A stretch of DNA of 64,000 nucleotides from Euonymus europaeus. Lineage: Eukaryota > Streptophyta > Magnoliopsida > Celastrales > Celastraceae. The position numbers and the translations under genes were made by a program. The stretch is taken from positions 12,733,001 to 12,797,000 of the forward strand of contig OY756971.1 in assembly GCA_963580455.1 (NCBI GenBank), in the 5' to 3' direction. Of this stretch, positions 22,573-32,460 are shown piece by piece; within the stretch, counting starts at the first letter, position 1, and each line of letters opens with the position of its first letter. The notes under the pieces are model-generated. The model did no database searches. It saw nothing but the letters and a program-made list of their open reading frames with translations, and was not told the origin of the DNA.

Positions 22573-24011
22573 GTCAGGTTGGGTATTTAATTATGGGTTT
22601 TTATATATATATTTGTAAACTTAGTGCGTAAGTTGTTATCATGGGTTGAAAGTCTTGTGTTAAAAGTCTAGTTTAATAGAAGTTGTGATGTACACGCGGT
22701 CAAGGCTTATCAAGTCATAAAAGTGAATATTAATTAGTTACGTGCAGGATATAATTGGTACTGAACTTTTTGATATCATGCCTTTATCCATAAATCAATT
22801 GTTTGCTTTTATCTACGCATGTCTCTCTCACAAAAAGAACTGTATGTGATGATACAAACAAACAAGTGCATGCAACCCAAACAATGACGTTTCCCTTCAA
22901 AGTAAAGCCATTGTTTTGCTTCACCAATTCCTCTATCTAGACAAACCACTCGTAGAAGTATGAAACTGACAATGAGCGCACCAGTATAAGCGAAGAAAAT
23001 CGCCAATGTATTAGAATAGATAGATTGTACAGAAGAACATGTGACATTTAGGTTACACTAGCATCTGTACTTGTTAAAAAACCTGATCTCCATACCTACT
23101 TACATACCAATTTGGGTGAGCAGTGTCCCTTGTACCCGCCTCTGTCGGGTATAAGGATTAATGTTGTTAAATAATGATACATGCACGCAACGGATACGTA
23201 CCTTAATTGACACAAATCTAGATTCGGTTTGACACTCTGATTTTACAAAGTTCCTAGTCAATCCTTGAGCCTAGGGTTCTGCAAAACAAAATATGAATAA
23301 AAAAATCAGGAAAAACAAAATTTGTTTCTTTTGTTCTCCCTTAGGGCCTTTTTATAATTAATTGAATCATGAGCTAATATGTTTTGCTAAGGCCCAATGT
23401 GCGAGCAACATGTCTTGACTTCTCAATCAGTGATGAATAATTTCATATGAACCTTTAATTACAATTGCCGTGTAATTGAATTCTTCCTTCATGCAATATC
23501 TAATTCAAGTGAGGATCATGACAATTTGTCAAATCCACTAACACAATCATATGTACAAATCCAATAATTTATTGACAAGCGATAATTAATGAAAACATTT
23601 TTTCATTAATCATCTTACTTCGGCCAACGACTTTATGTTTCGATGAATTTCTGGATCACATGGGATATTCTCTTCGTGTATTTCAAGGCGATGGATGAAT
23701 GCACATAAGTATCCATAGATAATTAACTAAATTCATTGAATGTCAATATTTATTCAATATATTATTTGCATTCATTCATTACTGGGTGTGTAAATATATT
23801 ATTTGTGTCCCAAGTTTGAAGTCAACTTGCTTATGAGACCGCCAATTGTATCCTGGGATGTTGCTTCATTCGTGCTGTCTGCTATCTATCATGGCTTGTT
23901 CCTCGTTCTGGACCAAGTTTCCAAGCATTAAACCCCTAATGCCTCTAGTCCTTTTTAGATCGCTCAACTTTGGATCAGAGGGTATTTTCCTAACTTTGGC
24001 TATGTTCAAGT
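22573..24011. other. Unassigned DNA between SIRE-like element and SINE composite
   Basis: No gene is supported. A 65-codon reverse reading at 22809-23006 (MAIFFAYTGALIVSFILLRV) looks like one membrane helix but has no recognised family. The part from about 23120 to 23760 has the look of a copia LTR or untranslated region and carries TTAATTACAATTGCC-like AT phrases. I could not pair it with a second copy. Confidence 0.4.
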
Positions 24012-24016
24012 AGTTC

Positions 24017-24140
24017 TGATGATGCAGGATTTGGGCCGCTGGGGCCTACGTCCATACACATCGTGGAGGTCCTCCGTGCCCTACCTCGTGCGCTCGTATG
24101 AGGCAAGGATTGAACCCTTGACCTCATGTAAGCGGGGCGG
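24017..24140 (-). repeat. SINE-like module A, reverse, head truncated
   Basis: On the reverse strand it runs from CCGCCCCGCTTACATGAGG through the B-box-like GGGTTCAATCC to CAAATCCTGCATCATCA. It lacks the A-box part seen in the forward copies. Confidence 0.7.
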
Positions 24141-24239
24141 ATCAGCTTGGTGGTAGTGGGTCTCGACCGTGATCATGAGGTCCAGGGTTCAAACCTTGCC
24201 TCATACGAGCGGCGGGATGTCCATTGAGGTCTTAAACTG
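24141..24239 (+). repeat. SINE-like module B, forward, tail truncated
   Basis: It has the A-box-like AGCTTGGTGGTAGTGGG and the B-box-like GGGTTCAAACC and ends in GAGGTCTTAAACTGG, where module A takes over. The reverse copy at 24381-24531 is longer. Confidence 0.7.
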
Positions 24240-24380
24240 GGTTGGTGGTAGTGTCTCCGTCCCGCTTACATGAGGTCAAGGGTTCAATCATTTCCTCATA
24301 CAAGCGCACGGGGTAGGGCACGGAGGACCTCCACGATGTGTACAGACGTAGGCCCCAGCAGCCCAAATCCTGCATCATCA
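24240..24380 (+). repeat. SINE-like module A, forward
   Basis: It runs from GGTTGGTGGTAGTGTCTCCG through GGGTTCAATC and GGCACGGAGGACCTCCACG to CCTGCATCATCA, followed by AAAA. The CGGAGGACCTCC phrase is itself nearly self-complementary. Confidence 0.7.
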
Positions 24381-24531
24381 AAAAGGCGCCTTTTGGGGAC
24401 GAGGCCTGACATTGCAAACCTTGGGCCCAACCCAGTTTAAGACCTCCATGGACATCCAACCGCTCGTATGAGGCAAGGTTTGAACCCTGGACCTCATGAT
24501 CACGGTCGAGACCCACTACCACCAAGCTGAT
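24381..24531 (-). repeat. SINE-like module B, reverse, longest copy
   Basis: Reverse-strand reading: AGCTTGGTGGTAGTGGG, GGTTCAAACC, GAGGTCTTAAACTGGGTTGG, then a tail containing GTTTGCAATGTCAGGCC that ends in the palindrome AAAAGGCGCCTTTT. It meets the next A module at the palindrome AAGCTGATCAGCTT. Confidence 0.65.
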
Positions 24532-24674
24532 CAGCTTGGTGGTAGTGTCTCCGCCCCGCTTACATGAGGTCAAGGGTTCAATCCTTTCCTCATACAAACG
24601 CACGGGGTAGGGCACGGAGGACCTCCACGATGTGTACGGACGTAGACCCCAGCGGCCGAAATCCTGCATCATCA
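24532..24674 (+). repeat. SINE-like module A, forward, right end
   Basis: It matches the module at 24240-24380 closely and ends CATCATCA directly before the right AGTTC duplication. Confidence 0.7.
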
Positions 24675-24679
24675 AGTTC

Positions 24680-25500
24680 CTTATCCTATTAGGTGTGATG
24701 GCCTTATTTTGAGTAAGCTTGGTCTAGTGGATTTTTCTTATCGAGACATTTTCAACCATTTTTATACCATTAGAAGTGTTAAATCCTTCTTTCTTTTTCG
24801 GACGGAAGATGCATCTTCTTTCGTTTTCCTTGCTAATAATCATTCTGAGTTGGAAGTGACTACTTTGGTGTGGGCTAAGTTATTAGTTAGTTGAGAACTC
24901 ATCCACGATCTTTTGATTGGGACGAATGACCAAGCTGGTTCTAAAGTATATTACACTACTTTGTAGCTAGGCAGTTTGGCTTGATCTAGGCATGGTCGTT
25001 GGCATATTTTTACGCCAACAATATAGTTACTCAAGATCGTGGTGTATCCACTTCTGCAAAACTAACTCATATTCTTGCTGAGAGTGCTTCTCTTCTTTCC
25101 AATTTTTCTTTTTCTCCATTTTTTGATCAAGCGGATACCCATCTTGGCACTATGACAACTTTGTGTTTGGATTTTTTTTTGGAGAAGGTTTGCCCACCCA
25201 AAAATGGGGCAATTTTTGGAAAATGCCTTTGAATCTGTCTGTTGACCAAGTGGAAGTTGATCAAGCTGTAGTTGCATTTGGGTCACTATGTGAGCAATTC
25301 AAAGAATTCCACGTTGCCGTCGTGGAAGAGGGTTAGAACTCTGTTTCTAATCCCTATTATGTCATCTTTTGTGTACCAGGTTTCAACCTCGATAGCTGGA
25401 CCAGTGTGGAATTGCCATCCGTCAGCAACCTTCAAGAGTAATATCTATATCTATATCACTATCATCAATGGCCCAGCTAGCGATCACTGATTGAGTGTTT
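24680..25500 (+). pseudogene. Possible plant mobile domain (aminotransferase-like) fragment
   Basis: Broken forward readings include SYRDIFNHFYTIRSVKSFFLF, then TLVWAKLLVS. After stops comes ARQFGLI followed by AWSLAYFYANNIVTQDRG and AKLTHILAESASLLSNF. The combination of an FLF...FVFLANN block and an RQFG box resembles the plant mobile domain carried by some MULEs and Ty3 elements. The Tat-type pol downstream is on the same strand, so this could be an extra ORF of that element. The match is from memory and weak. Confidence 0.3.
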
Positions 25501-25689
25501 TTTTTATTGAGCATGTTTTTACTTTTTCTTTGATGAATTTCTATTAGTATGGCTTTTGCAAGTTCAACATTTCATTGTTCATATGTTTCTGAAATTTCCC
25601 TTTATGTTCACCATGAATAAAAGTCTTCGTTCCGAATTCTCATATTAATTCTTTTTTTTCTATCACTTCCAAATTCAAATCTCACACAT

Positions 25690-27300
25690 TCCAAAATATT
25701 CCATTTAACAGGATTGAAATTGACGACAATGAGCAAGATGAACCTAATGTACTAGATTTGGGTGCACCCATTAACAATGTAGAATCTAACTATGATAGTG
25801 AGGATGAATTGGAAATATTGCCAAAAATGTTGACACAAGTTAGTTAAGAAGACAAGATAATTCAACCGCTCAAAGAAATGATTGAGGTGGTTAACTTAAG
25901 GACTGATGATTAGAAAAGGACGTTAGAATAGGTGCGACCTTTGAATGGGAAGATAAATAAAGATTGATAGAGTTATTGCATGAACACCAAGATATTTTTG
26001 CATGGTCTTATCAAGGTATGCCAGGACTTGATACGAACATAGTAGTCCATAGGTTGCCATTGAAATTATATTGTCTCCAATAAAGCAAAAGTTAGGGAGA
26101 TTGAAGCCAGGCATGCTTTTAAAAATTAGAGATGAAGTGAAAAAGCAGTTTGACATAGGATTTCTTGTTATGTCAAAGTATTCCGAGTGGATCGCAAATA
26201 TCATGCCAGTCTCAAAGAATTATGGTAAGGTTTGGATGTGTGTGGATTATAGGAATCTTAATAGAGCAAGTCCAAAAGATAACTCCCTTTTGCCCCAGTT
26301 TGACATAGTGGTGGACAATACTGCTAAGCATTTTGCATTCCTCTTCATGGATGGATTTTTCGTGTTATAATCAGATCAAAATGGCACCAAAAGATCTGGA
26401 GAAGACCACTTTCATCACTTTATGAGGTACGTTATGCTACAAAGTCATGTTATTCAATCTAAAAAATACGGGAGCCCCTTATCAATGAATCGTGGTCACT
26501 TTATTCCATGACATGATGAATGAAGATATTGAAGTATACTTAGACGATATGATCACCAAGTAAAAGAAGGATGACGATCATATGACTAATCCAGGGAAAT
26601 TGTTTAGAAGTTTAAGAAAGCCTTAGTTGAAGTGGATCCAGACAAGGTGAAAGGGATTTTGGAAATGTCACCTCCTCACACAGAGAAAAAGATCAGAGGT
26701 TTCTTGGGGAGACTCAATTATATCCGGGTTCATTTCACAATTGACTACTATATGTCAGCCAATCTTTAAGCTGCTCAGGGAGAATAACCCATCTAAATGC
26801 AATGAAGAATGCCAAGTTTCCATCAAGAAGATCAAACAGTGTTTGTAAAACCCACCGATCTTGATGCCTCTAGTTGCAAGGAGACTACTTATCCTTTACT
26901 TTTTGTACCAAAAAACTTTATGGCGGTGTATGTTAAGGCAACATGATTAGGCAACATGATTCATATGGGAAGATAGAACCTACAATCTATTACTTGAGTA
27001 AGAAGTTCACCAGTTGTGAGATCAACTACTGTATGTTGGAGAAGACTTGCTGCCCATTGGCATGGGCTGCGCATCATCTTAAGCAATAAATGTTGTATCA
27101 GACTACTTGATTAATCTCAAGAATGAACCCAATCAAGTACATTTTTGAGAATCCATCGCTTTCAGAGAGGATTGCAAAATGGCAGATGTTATTGTTAGAA
27201 TATGACATTTTATATATTATGCAAAAAGGCCACCAAGGGGAGTGTCGTATCATATTACTTGGCAAAGCAGGCAGTTGATGACTTTCAACCAATGAATTTG
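25690..27300 (+). pseudogene. Tat-type Ty3/gypsy reverse transcriptase, degenerate
   Basis: The linker before the polymerase reads RIEIDDNEQDEPNVLD and IEVVNLRTDD. The reverse transcriptase is recognisable by KLGRLKPGMLLKIRDEVKKQ, WMCVDYRNLNRASPKDN, DNTAKHFAFLFMDG and VYLDDMITK, the polymerase YxDD box, at about 26532-26560. Multiple stops and shifts separate these pieces. LKLLRENNPSK-like text and an RNase H region follow to about 27200. This enzyme would copy element RNA to DNA. The residue pattern (DYRDLNRASPKDN, VDNTA) is that of the Tat lineage and differs clearly from the reverse-strand element that begins at 27884. Confidence 0.8.
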
Positions 27301-27320
27301 GGATTCTGGACGAAATTTTT

Positions 27321-27760
27321 TTGACTTTAGAAATAGAGGATCAAAAGAACTCAGACCAATGGGTCATATTATTTGATGGTGCTTCTAATATCGTTGATAG
27401 TGGGATAGGGGTCGTGCTTATTTCTCCAGAAGGAAAGCTTGCCCTATTTACCGTTAAGCTTTATTTTGAATGTACTAACAACATATCTGAGTATGAGGCA
27501 TGCACTATGGGAATTCAAACAGTTATTGATGCTGGTATCAAAAAGCTTCAAGTTTACGGTGACTCTCAACTAGTGATCAGGAAGTTGTGCGATGAATGAG
27601 AGACCATGGATGTCAAATCGGTGCCATACTATTAGTATATCAAGGACTTAATCAAGTTGTTTGATTGTATATAATTTGATCATATTCCTAGGAAAGAACC
27701 AAATGGCGGATGCTTTGGCCACTCTAGCAGCCATGTTTGGTTGAGATTCTTGTGGAGAAG
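27321..27760 (+). pseudogene. Additional archaeal-type RNase H of Tat-like element
   Basis: The reading DQWVILFDGASNIVDSGIG, VLISPEGKL, CTNNISEYEACTMGIQ and VYGDSQLVIRKL is an aRNH domain, which Tat-lineage elements carry in addition to the normal RNase H. The acidic residues of FDGAS, SEYEA and YGDSQ are kept. A TGA at 27597-27599 stops it. The tail with DHIPRKEPN and, shifted, ADALATLA-like text continues to about 27740. No integrase follows, because reverse-strand sequence of another element begins about 100 bp later. Confidence 0.82.
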
Positions 27761-27883
27761 TGGAGGTTATCAAGATTGAGAAACGTGATATTCAGGCACA
27801 TTGTTTGAATATGGGTGTTGGCGCTTCTCTTCTAGAATAATCTTGTGAGTCAAATCTATAGGCATTTTTAGTCCTAATGTGGT

Positions 27884-28240
27884 CTAAGCTAACTCGCTTG
27901 CCTGCAAAAACTTTTCCCGCGGTAGATAATTGAGTGTCACTTCCTCAAATTTGGCTAAATGTTGGACGACTATAGCATAATATAGTGCTAAAGTCAGACT
28001 GTTGCATTTGTATTCTTTGGTCAGCTGTCTCACCACTAGTTGTGAATCTCCAAGTACCTTGATGGCTCTTGCTCCAAGCTCATTTAGAATCTCCAAGCCA
28101 ATCAAGAGAGCCTTGTACTTTGCTTGATTGTTAGTACAGTCAAAATCCATATTGAATAATAATGCGGATTTGGTACCTCCAAGTGATTCAATTATTATTC
28201 TTGCTCCAGCTGCACTGTCTGTGCCTGAGCTATCGAATTT
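27884..28240 (-). pseudogene. Archaeal-type RNase H of reverse-strand Tat element
   Basis: On the reverse strand the protein reads MDFDCTNNQAKYKALLIGLE, then ALGARAIKVLGDSQLVVRQL-like text and LNYLPREKFLQASELA. This is the second half of an aRNH domain. Sequence to its right on the same strand supplies the upstream parts of the same element. The copy is from a different subfamily than the forward aRNH at 27321, so the two are not a simple inverted repeat. Confidence 0.78.
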
Positions 28241-29130
28241 TTACACCCTAGGAATTTAGTCTGTGTAATACATAAGCGACCAGTCTTTGCAGCCTCCATA
28301 TATGGGTAAACTCTGTCAAGGCCATCAACCATTTTCCTATTATGTCAGTCATAATTGATTTGGATAACATATATTCCAATAAATCAAATTTTGAAATAAC
28401 ATGTACCTTTTCTCTGATGAGATAGTGTCCGAGTTTCATACAAGTACATTATAAAGCCAAACAAAATTTTTCTTTTGTTTAGTATCTAACCTAAATATCA
28501 GTCAAGACCCAGCTTAAGTAATAGATAGCCTACTCATTTCCTTGGTCGTTGTGCCAGCAAGCAGCCTATGGAATCATGAGAGGCTGAGGTAATGTTTCAG
28601 GGGCCTTTCATAGACTAGAGATGCTAGCACAAGTGGATTGCATAAATATCTCTTGATCTTCTAAAAGAAATCATCATGCCTTGGTTTCCATTTGAATTCT
28701 ACTTCGTTCTTGAGTTTCAGAAGGTGTGAGAACTCTTTTGTTTTTCCTTCCAAGTTAGATATGAATCGCCTTCGGATAATTTACTTGATCTAGAAAACGC
28801 TACAGTTCTTTCTTATTTTTAGGCGCGACTGCATTTATGACTGCTCTGGCTTTCTTCTTATCCACCTCAATGCCTCTTTGATGGATAAAAATTCCTAGGA
28901 AGTTTCATACCTTCACTCCGAATGCACACTTGAGCGGATTGAGTTTCAGCTGTTGTAGTCTCATTCTGTTAAAGCTATTCTACAAATGTCCAATGTGATC
29001 AACAACCTTCTTTGATTTGATGACAATATCATCTATGTACACCTCCAGAAAGTGCCCAATCATGTCGTGGAATATGGCATTCATCGCTCTTTGGTGCATC
29101 ACCCCCGCATTCTTTAGGCCAAATGGCATT
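28241..29130 (-). pseudogene. Reverse transcriptase 3' half and RNase H of reverse-strand Tat element
   Basis: From right to left the reading is IMPFGLKNAG at the junction with the Athila insertion, AMNAIFHDMIGHFLEVYIDD (the polymerase YxDD box, near 29030), KLNPLKCAFGV, IEVDKKKARAVINA, and an RNase H end ISKFDLLEYMLSKSIMTDI with GKWLMALTEF. Stops are frequent. The matching 5' half of the polymerase is at 32461-33000, so the gene was cut in two by the element at 29136-32455. Confidence 0.83.
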
Positions 29131-29135
29131 ATAAC

Positions 29136-30909
29136 TGTCGGGACTTATTTGCAAGTGCACAAATCGCACAAGTAATAAAGTGATGAATAGATTATCGTTC
29201 CCACGAGGATTGAGTTAACAGTTGATAAGTATCCGTTATGATTAACACTAGCGCTATTTGGAAAGTTGAATAAGTTGTTTTGATTTGATTAACACTAACA
29301 TAAACAATGTAATGAGAATTTAAGTGACAATAGTGACAAATTATATTAATCGAATGAGTAAAAGACTAAGGTTCCTAAGTACAACATCACCTATCCAATT
29401 CCACTCCCTTGACTTAACAATCCATAATTACCAATAATTATTGACAATCGGTCTCCCTTACATATTCAATGCTCCATTCCTGGTTACACTGAAAGTATTC
29501 CTATCACTAACCTTTGTTATTCCTAACATTCACATTTAAGTGACAAAAACCCATTAAGATTAGTGGAAAACCACATAACGATTGCACAAGGCATGTCCCT
29601 ATATTCCTATGTACATGAACCTTATGGTATCTATGGAAAAATGCAAATCCTAGATATCTCCTTCCGGTCTCAATCCAAGCATCAAATCAATTGAATGTTT
29701 TACTCATGCGTATATGGGTGGAATCTCAGAATAAATTGATTTTAAGAACACATCACAAAGCTCTTAGCCTCAACTTCAAAATCTCTCCGATGTTCACTCA
29801 GAAATAAATTCACACCGAAGTTGGCTAAAGTGTTTCACTCATGCGTATATGGGTGGAATAGTGTAATCAAGATCCCATATACATTTTGCAAAGAAAGCTC
29901 ATGAAACATGCAGAATGTGATCTTATGAAAAGATGCCACTACTAAGCAATGAGCAACACCCAAATTTACTCCCATGTTCGGATCATAATTTCTAAAAGAT
30001 CAAGTGGGACTTTTAAAGCTTGTAATGTAAGTCTATGGTTTAGGTAGGAAGAAGGCATTGATAAGAGTGTTGATAACAATTGAAGAACTATTTAAATTAG
30101 CAATTGAAGACCACCCTCATAAAATCAACCATCACCAATTCTCATTTATTCTTCCTCAAATCTTTTTTTTATTCATCCAGACTTTACACTTTTTTTTTCT
30201 TCTTTTTGCAATCGGGAAATTTCCCTTTTTTACCAAACTCATTCTCTTCTCTAAAGATAATTCATGAAAAGCCCAAGAGAATTCCTCAATCATTGTGCTT
30301 TCTCATAGTATATCTCAATGATCTTCAATAAATGCATTAAATAGTCCACAATTTATCCAAATAGCTGTAGTATGTGGCTAAGAAGGAAAGGCTAGTGTTT
30401 GGCTTCAAAAAGGGATCTAGGGATAATATTTTTCGTGAGGGTTGATTGAAAAGGAAATTTAGTGGCTAATAAAGATGACCTTACTGTCATTTCCCGAGAA
30501 CAAAAATGATCTTCCCATGGAGAGTTCACAAGAATGTTATGCTCATGAGATGCATGCTTAGCAAGTGACCAAGCAACCGAACAAAGATAATGAGATCACC
30601 TAGTATATAGTGAGCACAAAATAAAAAATTGGAGTTGATTTTCATCACTCAATGAAGGTGGAAAGACTCAAAATCTCACATAGGTCATAGTCTCCGCATT
30701 TGGCTAAGTGATGTTTTCAAAATACTCATTCTTTTTGACTTCACCTTTAGGCTAATTTTTTTTATGTTCGAAAAATAACATTTTACAGTCTCTAAGCCAC
30801 GAATCGGACAACTTATCTCAAAAGCAATCAAACCATGCTACTAGTAATCATCATTGCAAAGAGGCATATCATAAAAATCAGGAGCTAGAAAGTAGCGCAT
30901 GTTTGATCA
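29136..30909 (-). repeat. 3' LTR of the truncated Athila element (right limit approximate)
   Basis: The outer end carries GCAAGTGCACAAATCGCACA and AAGTAATAAAGTG, a conserved start for Athila/Tat LTRs. A 24 bp phrase CACTCATGCGTATATGGGTGG occurs twice, near 29700 and 29836. The inner limit is set near a GATCA that precedes a purine-rich reverse-strand tract (GTGTGGGGATGG, at about 30935-30950), taken as the polypurine tract. Confidence 0.6.
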
Positions 30910-31290
30910 CAAAAGTTCAAACTCTAATTTTTTCCATCCCCACACTAAAATCCAACACTGTCCTCAGTGTTAAAAAATATACAAGAAATAAGGGAAGGAA
31001 CAACACAACCTAGGAGTATAGAGTTTCAGGCTGCAGGAGTTGAATCAATTAAGAAACTCTGGAATCCGTTTGTATAGTCTTATGCCACTGCTCTTCTAAG
31101 CAAACTCTGCAAACTTTGACCCAAAAGCACCTAATGTTGCTAAAACAACTTCAAACAGCACAAAGATCATAGAAAAATAAATAGACAAGGAAGATAAGAC
31201 AATAATTAAAAGGGGTAGAAGATACCTCGATTGGGTTGCCTCCCAACAAGCGCCTTTGTTTATAGTCATTGGCTCGACTTCTTGTATCCA
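30910..31290 (-). other. 3' untranslated region of the Athila element with polypurine tract
   Basis: Reverse-strand sequence between the integrase stop and the LTR. It contains the purine-rich GTGTGGGGATGG and the phrase AACACTGAGGACAGTGTT, which is self-complementary and could form a hairpin. No coding sequence is seen. Confidence 0.5.
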
Positions 31291-32105
31291 CTATTGAGGA
31301 TCTTGGAGGGTCAAAGAAGCCTTTTGAACATCAAAATCAGCTTCATAGTAGGGCTTCAACCTTTGACCGTTAACCTTGAATCTTGTCCCCAAAGTGACAT
31401 GTTCAACCTCAATTGCTCTATAAGGATACACTTTAGTAACAAGAAATGGTCCCGACCACCGGGATTTCAGTTTACCTGGAAAGAGGCTAAGACGAGAGTT
31501 GAAAAGGAGGACTTTTTGCCCAACATGAAATTCCTTGGGCAAAATGCGACTGTCATGCCATCTCTTAGTTTTTGCTTTGTAGATGGCTGCATTTTCATAA
31601 GCTTCATTGCGAAACTCTTCCAACTCATTCAATTGCAAGGCTCGCTTCTCTCATGCAGTCACCATATCAAAATTCAAATATTTCACAGCCCAAAAAGCCT
31701 TATGCTCAAGCTCAACGGGTAAGTGACAAGCTTTGCCATAGATCAATCGAAATGGAGACATTCCAGCAGAAGTTTTGTAAGCAGTCCGGTAGGCCCACAA
31801 GGCGTCATCTAGCTTCAAAGCCCAATCCTTGCGTGAGGATCCCACAGTTTTTTCAAGAATTTTCTTGAACTCCCTATTAGATAACTCCACTTGACCACTA
31901 GCTTGAGGATGGTATGAGGTTGTAACTTTGTGAGTTATCCCATATTTGGCAAGTAAGGAGTTGAATTGTCGATTACAAAAGTGTGTACCTCCATCACTAA
32001 TAATGGCTCGGGGAGTCCCAAACTGTGAAAATATATTCTTTCGCAAGAATTTTAGTACACCTTTTGAATCATTGGTTGGCAATGCCATGGCTTCCACCCA
32101 GCTGC
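31291..32105 (-). pseudogene. Athila-type integrase, 5'-truncated
   Basis: The reverse-strand protein begins at the deletion with [15 protein letters not shown], continues [60 protein letters not shown] and [17 protein letters not shown], then after a TGA at 31651-31653 [20 protein letters not shown] and [20 protein letters not shown]. The second Asp (SDGG) and the Glu (NREF) of the D,D,E triad are present. The zinc-binding domain and first Asp are lost. Apart from that deletion and one stop, this is among the best preserved coding pieces in the window, over about 270 codons. Confidence 0.92.
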
Positions 32106-32124
32106 AAAATCTAAAATTCGCGAT

Positions 32125-32300
32125 CTGCACGTGGGGGATTGATTCCCCAAAATGGGTGATCGATCCACCAAAGTCTCTGCCATTAATATCTTCATGGTGG
32201 ATCGATCCACAAAATAGTTGATCGATCCCCAATTTCTCCGAATTCTTGTGCCTTGTTTTGTGGTTAATCCATCTCTAGAAAAGTTGATTCATCCTCAATT
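32125..32300. repeat. Irregular array of GATCGATCCA-type repeats
   Basis: Within 175 bp the phrases GGATTGATTCCCCA, GGTGATCGATCCACC, GGTGGATCGATCCAC, GTTGATCGATCCCCA and GTTGATTCATCCTCA recur with spacers of about 10-35 bp. Most are palindromic around TGGATCGATCCA. The array lies in what is left of the 5' LTR or leader of the Athila element. Confidence 0.7.
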
Positions 32301-32460
32301 TCTCTGTCCTTTTAACCTCTTTTTCCCCTTTTTGCCTTTAATCTGAAAGTAACATTAATCACAAGATTAGACAGTACTGATGCTCAAAAGCATCAAATGA
32401 GGCAACAACTAGTATTAATTGGTGTACAAAAGTCATGCAAATATTAGATAGATCAATAAC

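Larger units (their letters stand above)
24017..24674. mobile_element. Palindromic composite of five SINE-like modules with 5 bp TSD
   Basis: The unit starts TGATGATGCAGGATTT and ends AAATCCTGCATCATCA, so its ends are inverted repeats of each other over more than 120 bp. It is flanked by AGTTC at 24012-24016 and 24675-24679. Inside are five head-type modules of two kinds, here called A and B, in the order A reverse, B forward, A forward, B reverse, A forward. Each carries an A-box-like AGCTTGGTGGTAGTG or GGTTGGTGGTAGTG phrase, or a truncated form, and a B-box-like GGTTCAATCC or GGTTCAAACC. These are signs of tRNA-derived SINEs. The 5 bp duplication suggests that the whole palindrome inserted as one unit. 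Confidence 0.7.
29136..32455 (-). mobile_element. Truncated Athila-like element inserted in Tat reverse transcriptase
   Basis: The insert starts TGTCGGGACTT and ends TAGATAGATCA and is flanked by ATAAC on both sides (29131-29135 and 32456-32460). The interrupted Tat gene reads EWVI on one side and IMPFGLKNAG on the other, so the polymerase is restored if the insert is removed. Inside are a long LTR at the left, the end of integrase, and a short right part that must be what remains of the 5' LTR. Gag, protease, polymerase and the start of integrase are missing, consistent with a large internal deletion at about 32103. Confidence 0.88.

Noticed and set aside
22809..23006. 65-codon reverse frame with one hydrophobic helix
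   Set aside because: AT-rich surroundings, no family match and no gene structure. It could be chance.
24141..24239. Possible tRNA gene
   Set aside because: Only A-box- and B-box-like motifs are present. No acceptor stem or cloverleaf can be formed, and the pattern recurs in a SINE-like context.
24232..24675. 147-codon reverse frame
   Set aside because: It is entirely made of the repeated SINE-like modules and shows the same peptide twice. It is a by-product of the repeats.
27321..28150. The two archaeal-type RNase H copies as one inverted duplication
   Set aside because: Their protein sequences belong to different Tat subfamilies and the surrounding polymerase regions differ, so this is not a recent palindrome.
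31572..32221. Forward frames over the Athila integrase region
   Set aside because: They are shadows of the clear reverse-strand integrase.
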